A DNA stretch of 64,000 nucleotides from Adiantum capillus-veneris (lineage: Eukaryota > Streptophyta > Polypodiopsida > Polypodiales > Pteridaceae): contig CM043965.1 in assembly GCA_014529385.2 (NCBI GenBank), forward strand, positions 15,558,912 through 15,622,911, written 5' to 3'. Of this stretch, positions 46,590-55,659 are shown piece by piece. Position 1 is the stretch's first letter. Every line of letters begins with the position of its first letter. The translations under genes and the position numbers were made by a program. Under the pieces are notes generated by a model. That model searched no databases. It was not told the origin of the DNA and worked only from the letters and a program-made list of their open reading frames with translations.

Positions 46590-47278
46590 GAGATCTCCTA
46601 GCAGGTGAGGAAGGCCCTACCCCCTAGGACGACTGAGGGACTGAAGTGGGAGGGGATGAGGGACTGTGTGTGTGTGTGGGGGGGGGAGAAGATGGGGGTT
46701 ACTTGGGGGGAGGATGGGCTATCAAGGGTGAGGCTGGAGCAAGACCTTGTCCTACTAAAGAGGGTCAAAACGGTTCCTTGTTGGAACCCACTGCTCTGCT
46801 GGGCAGGAGCCTGGGGACCACTCTGAGTGTCAGGCTGGCGCGACGGCCTCTGCCGACGTCGACCACAAACCTGTTGCCAGCCCTCATCTGCTTGAGCCCC
46901 AGGCTCGGAGGGTGGCTCTGTTTGTGTACTCTGTGACTTTGCCTGCTGCTGCTACTGGCTAGCCTTCGGGGGCTGGGACTGGGCATGCGGTGTAGGTCGG
47001 GTTCTCCTTTGTTGACAGGCCTTCGCAAGATGGCCCATCTATTGACAAATGAAACATTGATTTGGGAGGCCCAAATACTCCATGCTCTGTCTAAACCAAC
47101 CACCACTCACCCGAGGCAGTAGGATGACCTTCGAGAGTGTGAGGGTGTCCCAAACTAGTACACGTACTGTGGGGATGCCGACCACCTTGGCAGCTACAGA
47201 GGCTGTCGTGCGTGGTGTCTCCAAGATAGTCCCAATCGGTGAGCCTATCTTCAGTGCACGCTCAACCAAGCAAGGTAA
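46590..47278 (-). pseudogene. ORF1 of the second LINE (DUF4283-like with zinc knuckle), truncated
   Basis: From 47271 on the minus strand: ALKIGSPIGTILETPRTTAS, then VRVLVWDTLTLSKVILLP, which matches the usual course of plant LINE ORF1 proteins. A CCHC knuckle follows (CFIC..GHLAKAC, about 47055-47010) and has a TAG (47039-47041) between its second Cys and its His. The frame then continues in a Gln/Pro/Ser-rich tail with DEGWQQVCGRRRQR. The N-terminal half is replaced by the microsatellite cluster, so the element is 5'-truncated. Confidence 0.7.
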
Positions 47279-47311
47279 CGCTCTCTCTCTCTCTCTCTCT
47301 CTCTTTCTTCT

Positions 47312-47377
<66 letters not shown>

Positions 47378-47447
47378 AGAGGAAGGAGAGCCAGGTATGC
47401 TCCTTCCCTCTCCTCACTCTCATGTTCCCTTCCCCTCTTTCTCTCTC

Positions 47448-47484
<37 letters not shown>

Positions 47485-47491
47485 TTGTGTT

Positions 47492-47546
<55 letters not shown>

Positions 47547-47740
47547 AAGCATAAACAAAAAATGCACACACATGTGCATAAACAAGGAATGCACACACAC
47601 ATTGAGAGAGGAAAAGAGAGAGAGAGCATGCATAAATAAAAAACACACACACACATGCATAAACAAAGAATGCACACACACATTGAGAGAGGAAAAGAGA
47701 GAGAGAGAGAGAGATTGATAGATAGATAGATAGTTCTATT
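47279..47740. repeat. Dense cluster of microsatellites with a duplicated GCATAAACAA..CACATTGAGAGAGG unit
   Basis: (CT)n 47279-47304, (CA)n 47313-47373, (CT)n about 47446-47464, (CA)n 47465-47484, (GA)n 47496-47545 and (GATA)n about 47718-47733. Between 47570 and 47710 a unit of about 82 bp (TGCATAAACAA.GAATGCACACACACATTGAGAGAGG) is present twice. All long frames here are low-complexity and not genes. It separates two LINEs. Confidence 0.9.
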
Positions 47741-47786
47741 ATCGTCCTGGGAGGTCAAATATGACCTATGGGACCAAATGAACATG

Positions 47787-50700
47787 TCACGTGGTGTGAG
47801 TGGAGTTCATAAGTGACTCTCGATGCTCAAAAATGGCTGAAATGAGCGTCGCAATAGAGAGTCCACATCGTGGTTGGGAGAGGAAGGTATGTAGGGAGAG
47901 CTCATGGCTGAATATATGGGGAAAAGAGGACCTAATGTGGTCAAAATCTGAGCACTCAAGTAGTGTGTGGTACTCACTCTCTTGCACTTGACGAGGGCAT
48001 AAGGTGCAAAGTCGATGACACTCCTCGCCAGTGCCCCAACGTCCTGTCTCGCAGCGTAGAGAATGGGAGCTAAGACGAATGGAGGCAATGGTGCGGATCG
48101 CACTCAACGGGATGGGCTCAAGGATGTAGGAAGGGGTTCGGTTACCTCGTTCCGAGAAGAAGAGAGATTTGTAGTTTGGGGCAACGTGTGTGGTGTAATG
48201 GCTGAAGCGAGAACCTCCAGATTTCTCCCAAGCCATGATACATTGGCGTTGTAAGAAGGCCTCATTAACTTGGGAGTCGATCGACGCATCCTTGACCAAG
48301 TGACATGCATCCCATCTTCCAAACCATTTCTTGATATCAAGCATCCACCCCGAACTTAGTATTTTGCTCTTGCATGTCTTTTGAACCTTTTGACTTGCTT
48401 CATATGCGATTCTAGGAAGTCGATGCAAAGGGCTACGTTGTGTCTTACGCATGTACTCCACAACCCTTTCCATGCCCAAGACCTCAATGGGAAGCGATCC
48501 GGACTCAAGAAGTAAGAGCATGTAGGGTGTTTGTGTCTTGACTTGGAGAAAGTTGGTGAGAAAACGCTTTTGGACATTCTCAAACTCTTTCCAAGTAGAC
48601 TTCCCGATGCTTCCACCCCACACCTCCACTCCATAAAGAAGCACCGGTGTCACCAATGTGTCAAAGAGGTACTTTTTGAGAGCCCAACACTTGATCTCTC
48701 CTGCATTGCACATGTTCTCAAATGCATAATAAGCCCTCTTTCTGGCTTCCAAGCGACGCATTGCACAATCCTTCCATTTATGATTGGATGGAACCTCAAG
48801 GCCAAGGTACTTGAAGTGATCTACCACTTCAAGTTTCTCATTGTTGTATACAATGCATGGATTTTCGTCATTGAGGGTCTTTACAAGCATAACCTTGGTT
48901 TTGGATCCATTCACGATCAGCCCGCTATGTAGGCAAAAGCGTTCCAAGACACTCATAAGCTTTTGTGCATCTTCTAAGGTATGTGCCAAGAGCACTACAT
49001 CATCGGCATAAAGCAAAAGCATGATCACCGCATTTCCAATCTTAACCTCTTCTATGCCTTCTTGCTGCATAAAATCAAGAACCATGTATTCCAATTCATC
49101 AATGAGTAGCCCAAAGAGGGTTGGGGAAAGTGGGCATCCTTGTTTGACACCAATAGTGCTTGCAAAAAATTCTGAAATTCCATCTCCCATACGTAATCGA
49201 CATATCACTTTTTGGTAGATGCGAAAGAATGCATGCATAAATTCTCTCGGCACTTGAAGGCTTTGCATACGTCTCCAAAGATTTCCTCGCGGTACCATGT
49301 CAAAAGCTTTCTTGAAATCCACAAAGCAACAATACAACTTTTTTCCTTTCAATCGAGACGCTTCCATAAGAACTCGAAGAGTGACAAGGTGATCAATAGT
49401 GCTATGATGCTTTCGAAAACCTGCTTGGCCAAGCACACATTTGCCATTCTTTTCAGCCCATTCACTTATCTTCATCTCCATGATACATCCAAATAACTTT
49501 GCCATCAAAGAACCAACCATTATAGTGCGATAGTTGTTCACATTGTTTACATCTCCTCCTTTGTGCAAAGGTTTGATCCAATTTGCACTCCAATCATGAG
49601 GCATGCCATACTGAAGTGCAAGGTTAAACATATCGCATATCCAATATCGTGTTTTCTTGCTTGTCCATTTAATCATTTCAGCCTTGACACCTTGAAGGTC
49701 ACCTGCCTTGCGAGTAGCAAGTTTCTCAAGCGCGCGGCATACATCTTCAATGGTAAAGAAGGGAGACATAAATGGAAGGGAGCTACAACCCTCCATCTTA
49801 TCAACATTGGGTTGCTCATAGAGGTTCTTACAATGCATATACATATCCTCAAGAGTCAAGTCACCAAAGCTCTCAACGCGCTTGTCTTTTAGATTTTGCC
49901 AAAACTTGCCACATGCATGTGCTTTCTCTTGTGCTAAAAGAAGTTGTTTTTCGACTTCCCACCTTCTCCTCTTCTTTTGAACAAGTGCTTTGTATGTGTG
50001 TGAACATTCCAAGTAAACTTCCTTGTCTTTGATTGCATCCAATCTTAGCAAGTGTTTTCGGGCTTGACTACATTCCATGTCAAACCATTTCTTCTTGGTG
50101 CTACCCTTCTTAGACCTTTTGCAAGACATGTGTTTCGCCGAAAAGCATTCCTTCGCACAAGAGAAAATTACTTCTTTGAAAACTTTCCACTTGCATTCTA
50201 ATGTTGGGTTCCCTTGATGCTCTATCATGCTTAACATTTGGTCCACCATATCAGCATATATAAGTGCTCGTTTGAAGTCTAGATGTAGGTACAAATGATT
50301 CACATCATGATTGGAGGCTACATGCTCGGGCCGTTTACCACACTTGAGGTCAATACATAACATCCTATGATCCGATTCCGGATTCCATTCACCAAGTGTA
50401 AAGCTTTGTATGAATTCTAGAGTGGCTTCTGAGAACAACATATAGTCAATCACGCTAGCACCATTGTGCTTTCTACATGTAAAGTCATTGGTGCCTTGCC
50501 ATAGAGATACACCATTTGCAATGAGCATTCCGGTACTATTGCACATATGTAGAAGTGACTTTCCATAGTGATCCACTTCTTTTGCATCATTAGAACTTCG
50601 ATTATACATGTATGAGTCATCCACTCTTCTTGATACATGCGGCATGTCGACTTGTTGTGTGTCGTGTTGTAACATATTTGTGCGAGCATTCATGTCTCCA

Positions 50701-51167
50701 AAAACAATGACTTCACCTTGATCCTTGTAATAAGCAATGTCTTCCTCTAGTTCAACAAAGGGCTGATCTCTATCCATATTCAAGCGAGCATAAAAGTTGG
50801 AGTCATAGTGAGGAATGTAGCAGCCGGCCACAAACATGACTTGACCATTTGGTGGGCTGATTTTCAGCCATAAGTAGCGTTTATACTTATCTTCTTTGAC
50901 AATGGAAACATCTTTCAAACCCTTTTTGGTCATACATGCTATGCCTCCTTGGCCTCTTCGTTGCTTTGCATTTTTGGCCCACATCAAAGAATGTACATCG
51001 TATTTGTCAAATCCAAGAATTCGTTGCGCATCATGCTCCCATGTTTCGACAAGAAGTATCACATCGGAGTCATTGGTAAGCTCATCAATGCCAATTCCCG
51101 CATTCCATGGATACCCGTTACAATTCCAAAAGCTTATTCGTAAGCGTGAGTTGGTCTCATAGATCAT
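47787..51167 (-). CDS. LINE ORF2: endonuclease and reverse transcriptase, intact
   Basis: 1126 residues. An N-terminal endonuclease/exonuclease/phosphatase domain carries WNCNGYPW (residues 14-21), ETW, GDMNART (about 157-163), SVIDYML and the SDHR catalytic end (about 266). Reverse transcriptase has GVKAEMIKW, YRTIMVGSLMAKLF, FVDFKKAFDMVP with the first catalytic Asp, GVKQGCPLSPTLF, and LLYADDVVLL with the catalytic pair. The C-terminus has a Cys/His zinc motif (CTLCPRQVQESEYHTLLEC). No RNase H is seen. ATG 51167 is seven bases from the ORF1 stop and in the same frame. The enzyme would nick target DNA and copy the RNA at the nick. The clade within LINEs is not certain to me. Confidence 0.93.
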   Translation of the reverse strand: MIYETNSRLRISFWNCNGYPWNAGIGIDELTNDSDVILLVETWEHDAQRILGFDKYDVHSLMWAKNAKQRRGQGGIACMTKKGLKDVSIVKEDKYKRYLWLKISPPNGQVMFVAGCYIPHYDSNFYARLNMDRDQPFVELEEDIAYYKDQGEVIVFGDMNARTNMLQHDTQQVDMPHVSRRVDDSYMYNRSSNDAKEVDHYGKSLLHMCNSTGMLIANGVSLWQGTNDFTCRKHNGASVIDYMLFSEATLEFIQSFTLGEWNPESDHRMLCIDLKCGKRPEHVASNHDVNHLYLHLDFKRALIYADMVDQMLSMIEHQGNPTLECKWKVFKEVIFSCAKECFSAKHMSCKRSKKGSTKKKWFDMECSQARKHLLRLDAIKDKEVYLECSHTYKALVQKKRRRWEVEKQLLLAQEKAHACGKFWQNLKDKRVESFGDLTLEDMYMHCKNLYEQPNVDKMEGCSSLPFMSPFFTIEDVCRALEKLATRKAGDLQGVKAEMIKWTSKKTRYWICDMFNLALQYGMPHDWSANWIKPLHKGGDVNNVNNYRTIMVGSLMAKLFGCIMEMKISEWAEKNGKCVLGQAGFRKHHSTIDHLVTLRVLMEASRLKGKKLYCCFVDFKKAFDMVPRGNLWRRMQSLQVPREFMHAFFRIYQKVICRLRMGDGISEFFASTIGVKQGCPLSPTLFGLLIDELEYMVLDFMQQEGIEEVKIGNAVIMLLLYADDVVLLAHTLEDAQKLMSVLERFCLHSGLIVNGSKTKVMLVKTLNDENPCIVYNNEKLEVVDHFKYLGLEVPSNHKWKDCAMRRLEARKRAYYAFENMCNAGEIKCWALKKYLFDTLVTPVLLYGVEVWGGSIGKSTWKEFENVQKRFLTNFLQVKTQTPYMLLLLESGSLPIEVLGMERVVEYMRKTQRSPLHRLPRIAYEASQKVQKTCKSKILSSGWMLDIKKWFGRWDACHLVKDASIDSQVNEAFLQRQCIMAWEKSGGSRFSHYTTHVAPNYKSLFFSERGNRTPSYILEPIPLSAIRTIASIRLSSHSLRCETGRWGTGEECHRLCTLCPRQVQESEYHTLLECSDFDHIRSSFPHIFSHELSLHTFLSQPRCGLSIATLISAIFEHRESLMNSTHTT

Positions 51168-51173
51168 GTGTCC

Positions 51174-52115
51174 CTATTTGTTGGGTGGACTTGCATCCTC
51201 CTCAAGTGCCTTTTCTTCTTGAGATGATACCTTAACCTTCTTGCTTCTTTCCTCGTATGCTTTGCGACGTACATTTTGTTGCATAAGAGTGCGATCCTCA
51301 TATACATTACAACCCGTTCCTTTGAGGTAGATCCAACCATTGTCAAGGATGATCTTTCTCTTTACCTCATCAGCCATGGTACATACAATAGGTCTTTCTC
51401 CCGAGCGAGGGACTCCTTGTTTTCCAACTCGATGTGCACCATAAGCCATGATTCCTGACATGCCAAAGTGTGTAGCAAAAAACTCTTCAATAGCAACCGC
51501 AAGAGATTGGGGTGTTTCCATGCTTTCCTCCTTGATTCCACGAATGACGATGTTCTTTGAGCGTTTTTGTCGTTCTTGCAATTCTTGAGTGTCCACATTC
51601 TCTACATTCTTTGCTTGGACAACGGCTTGCGTGATAGGAGATGTAGAAACCACATTATCCTTACATATATCAGCCCATGATTTGGATGCATTTCTCATCT
51701 CACATACATCATGTCGTATTGTATCTATCGTTTCCTCTTTCAATACATGATCACTCTCAACTTTGCTCAAGCGCTCTTTCACTACATTCATGTCCACAAG
51801 AGAGCGTTTACATTCTTGAACTTCATTCTCAAGATGCATCAAACGCGTTGTTTGCATTTCAAGAACCTTCTTGAGTTGCTCATTCTCCACAACGAGAACT
51901 CTTAAAGTACCATTCTCCATTGCAAGTGCGCGCAACTCTTCACCTTGCTTGTTGACGGTTTCTTGTAACGAGATCAAGTAAGCCATGATCATTGCTTCCG
52001 TTGTTGTAGACGATGTGGTTGGATTAGCATCCAAATTCCTTGGAGATTTTGCATCATTCTCCATGGCGAGTGTGGCTTTTCCACCCTTGCGAGTTTTGTC
52101 TGACATTGCCTTCAA
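51174..52115 (-). CDS. LINE ORF1: coiled-coil RNA-binding protein, intact
   Basis: 313 residues (ATG 52115; a second ATG three codons later is possible). A Ser/Thr-rich N-terminus is followed by a long heptad-rich coiled coil (about residues 45-125, ..LRVLVVENEQLKKVLEMQ..). Next comes a region like the RNA-recognition/C-terminal part of L1 ORF1 proteins (NIVIRGIKEES, then HRVGKQGVPRSGERPIV, then KRKIILDN). The tail is Lys/Glu-rich. It ends at TAG 51174-51176, then GGACAC, then the ORF2 ATG in phase. It would coat the element RNA as a trimer if it works like L1 ORF1p. It has no zinc knuckle, unlike the LINE at 41516-47278. Confidence 0.88.
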   Translation of the reverse strand: MKAMSDKTRKGGKATLAMENDAKSPRNLDANPTTSSTTTEAMIMAYLISLQETVNKQGEELRALAMENGTLRVLVVENEQLKKVLEMQTTRLMHLENEVQECKRSLVDMNVVKERLSKVESDHVLKEETIDTIRHDVCEMRNASKSWADICKDNVVSTSPITQAVVQAKNVENVDTQELQERQKRSKNIVIRGIKEESMETPQSLAVAIEEFFATHFGMSGIMAYGAHRVGKQGVPRSGERPIVCTMADEVKRKIILDNGWIYLKGTGCNVYEDRTLMQQNVRRKAYEERSKKVKVSSQEEKALEEDASPPNK

Positions 52116-52326
52116 GTCGGCAACAAAAACGCAAAGTTTTGACAGTTTTTTCAGTTCTGAGATGCTGTTACAGCAAAGCCTTCCATTACACAGAAAAATT
52201 CTGTCTTTACATCAATGCGTAGAGGGCTTCGTGCTCTTCGATTGAGGCTATAGATCACCTAAATCGGAGTTCGGATGAGCAAGTTATGGTCAAAAGAGTG
52301 AATTGCTGTCTACTAGGTCAAAAAAC

Positions 52327-52330
52327 GGCT

Positions 52331-52384
<54 letters not shown>
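52327..52384. repeat. (GT)n(GA)n compound microsatellite
   Basis: About 28 bases of GT followed by about 30 bases of GA at the 5' edge of the intact LINE. Confidence 0.95.
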
Positions 52385-52388
<4 letters not shown>

Positions 52389-52389
52389 A

Positions 52390-52588
52390 AGAAGAAGAAG
52401 AGAGTCTTAACATCGTAGGAAACTATCCCAAGAGACCTTAAAGATCTAGTAGACAGGAGTTGAACTCAAGACTTGTTATTCATGAGGGAAATGGCATAAC
52501 CAATCCATCACACTTCGGTGATAGAAAAGTTATACCATTTTTCTCCTTTTTTTATTGGCGTGCACACACACCCACACACACACTCGAG
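52390..52588 (-). repeat. tRNA-derived SINE-like unit, copy 1
   Basis: On the minus strand it has an A-box-like GTGTGATGGATTGGTTATGCC (complement around 52493-52515). A B-box AGTTCAACTCC (complement at 52456-52466) lies about 35 bases further on, the spacing of a tRNA gene. An unrelated body ending in TCTTCTTCTTC follows. Adjacent to a CA-rich tract, like copy 2. Confidence 0.5.
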
Positions 52589-52752
52589 AAGAAGAGATTT
52601 TAATTTAACGTCGTAGGAAACTAATTAAAGAGACCTAAAGATCTAGCCAACGAGGAGTTGAACTCAAGACCTGTTATTCAAGAGGAAAATGGCATAACTA
52701 ATCTACCACACTTGGGTGATAGAAAGGTTATACCATTTTTCTCTTTTTATTG

Positions 52753-52785
<33 letters not shown>
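52589..52785 (-). repeat. tRNA-derived SINE-like unit, copy 2, with (CA)n
   Basis: Same organisation as copy 1, B-box complement at 52654-52664. The B-box region AGGTCTTGAGTTCAACTCC reads like a tRNA variable loop and T arm. (CA)n at 52754-52783 separates it from copy 3. Confidence 0.5.
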
Positions 52786-52787
<2 letters not shown>

Positions 52788-53140
52788 AAGAAGAGAGTTT
52801 TAACGTCGTAGGAAACTATCCCAAAAGACGTTAAAGATTAGGTTAGATGTAGACTTACGTTAAATTAGATTTAGGTTTATTTAAGCTAAATTAGATTAGG
52901 TTTAGGTTTATTTTTAGTTAGATTTACGTTTGATTAGATTTATGTTTATTTACGTTAGATTTAGATTTACGTCCTATTAGATTAGATTTATGTTTATTAA
53001 TTTAGGTTTATTTACGTTATATTAGATTAGATTTAGGTTTATTTACGTTATTTACCTGTTATTGAAGAGGGAATTGGCATAACCAATCTACCACACTTGG
53101 GTGATAGAAAGGTTATACCATTTTCTTCTTTTTATTGTTT
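52786..53140 (-). repeat. Third SINE-like unit split by a TTTAGGTTTA array
   Basis: 52788-52847 matches the left part of copies 1 and 2 (GTCGTAGGAAACTATCCCA..). 53053-53138 matches their right part (ACCTGTTATT..AATGGCATAACCAATCTACC). The piece holding the B box is replaced by the array at 52848-53052. Confidence 0.55.
52848..53052. repeat. Degenerate TTTAGGTTTATTTACGTTA array
   Basis: About 205 bases of variations on GATTAGATTTAGGTTTA and TTTACGTTA. TTTAGG-like words recur, which recalls the plant telomere repeat TTTAGGG, but no exact TTTAGGG is present. Likely a local expansion. Confidence 0.5.
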
Positions 53141-53734
53141 AAGATAAGGTTAGATTTAGATTTTCGTGTAGGCGCAACTCAGAGAGCCGCCGACGCTTGG
53201 AAGAAATGGCGAGAAAATTTCCTGCGCTCATAGCCTCGACAGGCCATGCGGACCAGCAATTCCACCTGCATGTTCGACTGCTGCTACCATACAATAAGCC
53301 GTCATGTTCAGCTAATGGAAGAGCAAATTGAGCCTACACAGAAATTAGTGATGCAAGATGATGATTCCAAGGGTCACACACCCACACCCACACACACACC
53401 ACACCGTCAAATCTAGAGTAAGAATTAAGTGCCTTGAGCAAACATCAGCTACATTGCAAGAATGGCGTACCTGCATGCTACAAACAAAGATCTACAGTGA
53501 AAAAATGTTAAGATGCTGTGAAATGCTACAACTAGAGAAGAGGCAAAGGGGTTTTGTCCACTACATGCAGTATCATGTAGACGTGGGTGTGTAGATTTCT
53601 TGTACCCACAAATATAGGCATTGAACAATAAAGACGAGATTATAACCCGGTGGTTTTGATCTCCGTGCACCTCTAGACCGAGGTGTGCGGGGATTGGACA
53701 TGACTAGAGAATGTGAGGTAGTTTACAGTGTGAA

Positions 53735-53737
<3 letters not shown>
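53141..53737. other. Unassigned sequence upstream of the CACTA transposase exon
   Basis: No gene is recognised. The first 130 bases are relatively GC-rich and then short frames occur on both strands. A CACACCC run is at 53381-53402. It may be the 5' part of the CACTA element, but I see no terminal inverted repeat. Confidence 0.3.

Positions 53738-53812
<75 letters not shown>
53738..53812. repeat. (GA)n microsatellite
   Basis: About 75 bases of GA, 66 bases before the CACTA exon. Confidence 0.95.
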
Positions 53813-53815
<3 letters not shown>

Positions 53816-53877
53816 GATGAAGAATGCCAATAGAAGATTAAATTTGTTGTCGAGGTTATAAGATTTTTACCCTCATT

Positions 53878-53964
53878 ATGAGTAGTGACGAGGATGTGGG
53901 GCCGTCCAACCGAAACACCTATCTCTCAACGAGGATCTTATGTCCTTGTAATCATTGCAAGCAT
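53878..53964 (+). pseudogene. CACTA (En/Spm) transposase gene, first visible exon fragment
   Basis: From ATG 53878 the frame runs to TGCAAGCAT and is cut by element E. It ends in CPCNHCKH, which matches the Cys-rich start of the transposase-associated domain of plant CACTA proteins. Removing E with one copy of the GCAT duplication joins this frame in phase with 63260 onward. The true start could lie upstream of an intron. Confidence 0.65.
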
Positions 53965-54174
53965 TGACGGGAGCAAAGCAAACCTTGAACCCCGACGGCC
54001 TCTAAAACACTGGGGACCGAATGGCGTGCCTCGAGCCTGTCATGGTAAAGCAAATAGGGGGCACCACCTAGCTTCAGCGACTAGGACGCAAACAACACAC
54101 CACCATAACAAAGTTTTCATCCAAGAGAGATGGATGCTTGGGAGCAATGATGAAGAGGAAAGGGAATGAGATCA

Positions 54175-54176
<2 letters not shown>

Positions 54177-54253
<77 letters not shown>
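54177..54253. repeat. (GA)n microsatellite, long allele in the left E LTR
   Basis: About 77 bases of GA compared with about 26 at 61855-61880 in the other LTR, which explains most of their length difference. Confidence 0.95.
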
Positions 54254-54256
<3 letters not shown>

Positions 54257-54637
54257 GAAGGGGGTATAGCGGCTTAGTACTTAGGCACCACAAAAGGATG
54301 GCGAATCCGCACACCCTTCACACATACACAAGCTCACTCCAAACACAAGACTAGGTGGCGATTCCGCACACCTCACATGGGCAAAACATTGCAAGAAAAC
54401 ATACTCACAAAACCTCAAGCTTTATTTAGAGAATAAGGCGATGAAATGGGGAGCATAGGGTAGGGGAATGAGAAGGGAGAGCGTGGTAGAGCACATGACG
54501 GATAGGTGGGAGTTGATGGCGAAGACTCGCACGAGGGTTACGGCCATCATCCTTCATTTAGTTTCCCTTCATCTTCCATAGCCCAAGGGTGTAGAGGTCA
54601 TGCTTAAGACGAGCATGGTGATTGCGGTGATGGTGAT

Positions 54638-54752
54638 GGTGTGGGTGTGTGTGTGTGCACTAGGCACACACAGTGCATAGTGTACTCTTTGGTGATGGTG
54701 TGTGTGTGTGTGTGTGCACTAGGCACACACAGTGCGTAGTGTACTCTTTGGT
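54638..54752. repeat. Two tandem GTGTGTGCAC-TAG-GCACACAC units in the E LTR
   Basis: A unit of about 60 bases (GTGTGTGTGCACTAGGCACACACAG, then TGTACTCTTTGGTGATG) occurs twice. Each has GTGTGTGC and GCACACAC arms around ACTAG and can fold into a hairpin. The pair is also in the right LTR at about 62262-62375. It lies just downstream of the TATA box on the minus strand, near the expected transcript start. Confidence 0.65.
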
Positions 54753-54787
54753 GATGGTGAGTGTCCTTAGTGTGATGGTGACCCCTC

Positions 54788-54795
54788 TTTATATA
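54788..54795 (-). promoter_or_regulatory. TATA box of the left E LTR
   Basis: Minus strand CCCCTATATAAAGAGGGG. The right (5') LTR has the same box at 62414-62421, which would drive the element RNA. Confidence 0.6.
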
Positions 54796-55631
54796 GGGGA
54801 GGAGGGGAGAGAAATTCTAGAATTTAGAAATGAAGAAATCATTATCTACGTAGGCCATGTGACTGTGGACCCCACTTGTCTGGCTGTGTGTATATGTGCC
54901 AGAACAGCAGTCTCATGAGAGAGAGACTAAGAGAGAGAGAGATGGGTTGATGGAAAAAAGTGAGAGGTGACATGGAGAATAAAGTAATTACAAGAGGGGA
55001 GAGAGGGGAGTGTGTTCAGAGGTGAATCTGTGTGCAGATGTGTGTGAACACAAGAAAAATCAGATAACCACCGGGTGGGGATGGGTCTGTGGGCACTTTT
55101 TTCAGTGAAACTAAGTGTGTGTGAGTGTGGGGGAGGTTATTTAGCTACAAGACAAGAGACATGGCGCCCTTTAGAGAGAGAGGGGGGTATTTGGGTCATG
55201 GGATATGATAGGAGAGAGAAAGAGGGGGTGGGGTATACTATTTTGGAAGATAGGGTAAGTTGCATGTGAGTTAGGGTGCATTATTGGTGAGTTATAATGC
55301 ATTATTGGTGAGAGGTGGGGTAGCTTGAGAGGAGAGAGAAAGGAGAAAGGACAAGGGAAAGAGAGAGGGGGTTGACCTTTTGAGTGGAGGAGAGGAAAAG
55401 GGACACCCGGTGGGGCAACAGTGAAGAAAAAGGAGGCAAGGTGGGGATGGGCTACCCCGCAGGCATGAGGTGGCCTATTTTACCTTTCTTATATATTTAC
55501 ATAATCATACTTTATTTTTTTTCTTACTTTTTCCAATGCCTTTTATCACTCCCTCCCTAAGAGGGGGTTTTCATGGGGTGGGGACGAGAGAAGAGGGGTA
55601 TGGGAGCTTGGCTTGTGAAAAGCCCCCATCA

Positions 55632-55647
55632 TTAGCCCTCCCCTTTT
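55632..55647 (-). other. Polypurine tract of element E
   Basis: On the minus strand AAAAGGGGAGGGCTAA directly before the LTR start TGATGGGGG. Confidence 0.85.
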
Positions 55648-55659
55648 GGCTAGAGGCAT

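Larger units (their letters stand above)
47740..52320 (-). mobile_element. LINE with two intact ORFs
   Basis: ORF1 (52115-51174) and ORF2 (51167-47787) on the minus strand are both open. The 3' end runs into CTATCTATCTATC followed by (CT)n instead of a poly(A) tail. The 5' side (about 52320) abuts (GT)n(GA)n. The 3' untranslated part after the ORF2 stop is only about 50 bases and the 5' leader about 200. No target duplication can be fixed because both flanks are simple repeats. It is the least damaged element in the window. Confidence 0.85.
53965..55631 (-). repeat. Element E 3' LTR (left copy)
   Basis: 1667 bp with a (GA)n tract at 54177-54253, two copies of a 60-bp hairpin-forming unit at about 54640-54750 and a TATA box at 54788-54795. 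Confidence 0.93.

Noticed and set aside
47039-47785. Cys-Val, Arg-Glu and His-Thr repeat frames
   Set aside because: All are microsatellite products in the cluster at 47279-47740. Only the end of one frame (47039-47271) is real LINE ORF1.
48063-49892. Several plus-strand frames of 60-130 residues over the intact LINE
   Set aside because: They are antisense shadows of ORF2, whose frame carries all expected catalytic motifs.
52848-53052. True interstitial telomere
   Set aside because: No exact TTTAGGG unit and no uniform period. Only the related word TTTAGGTTTA recurs.
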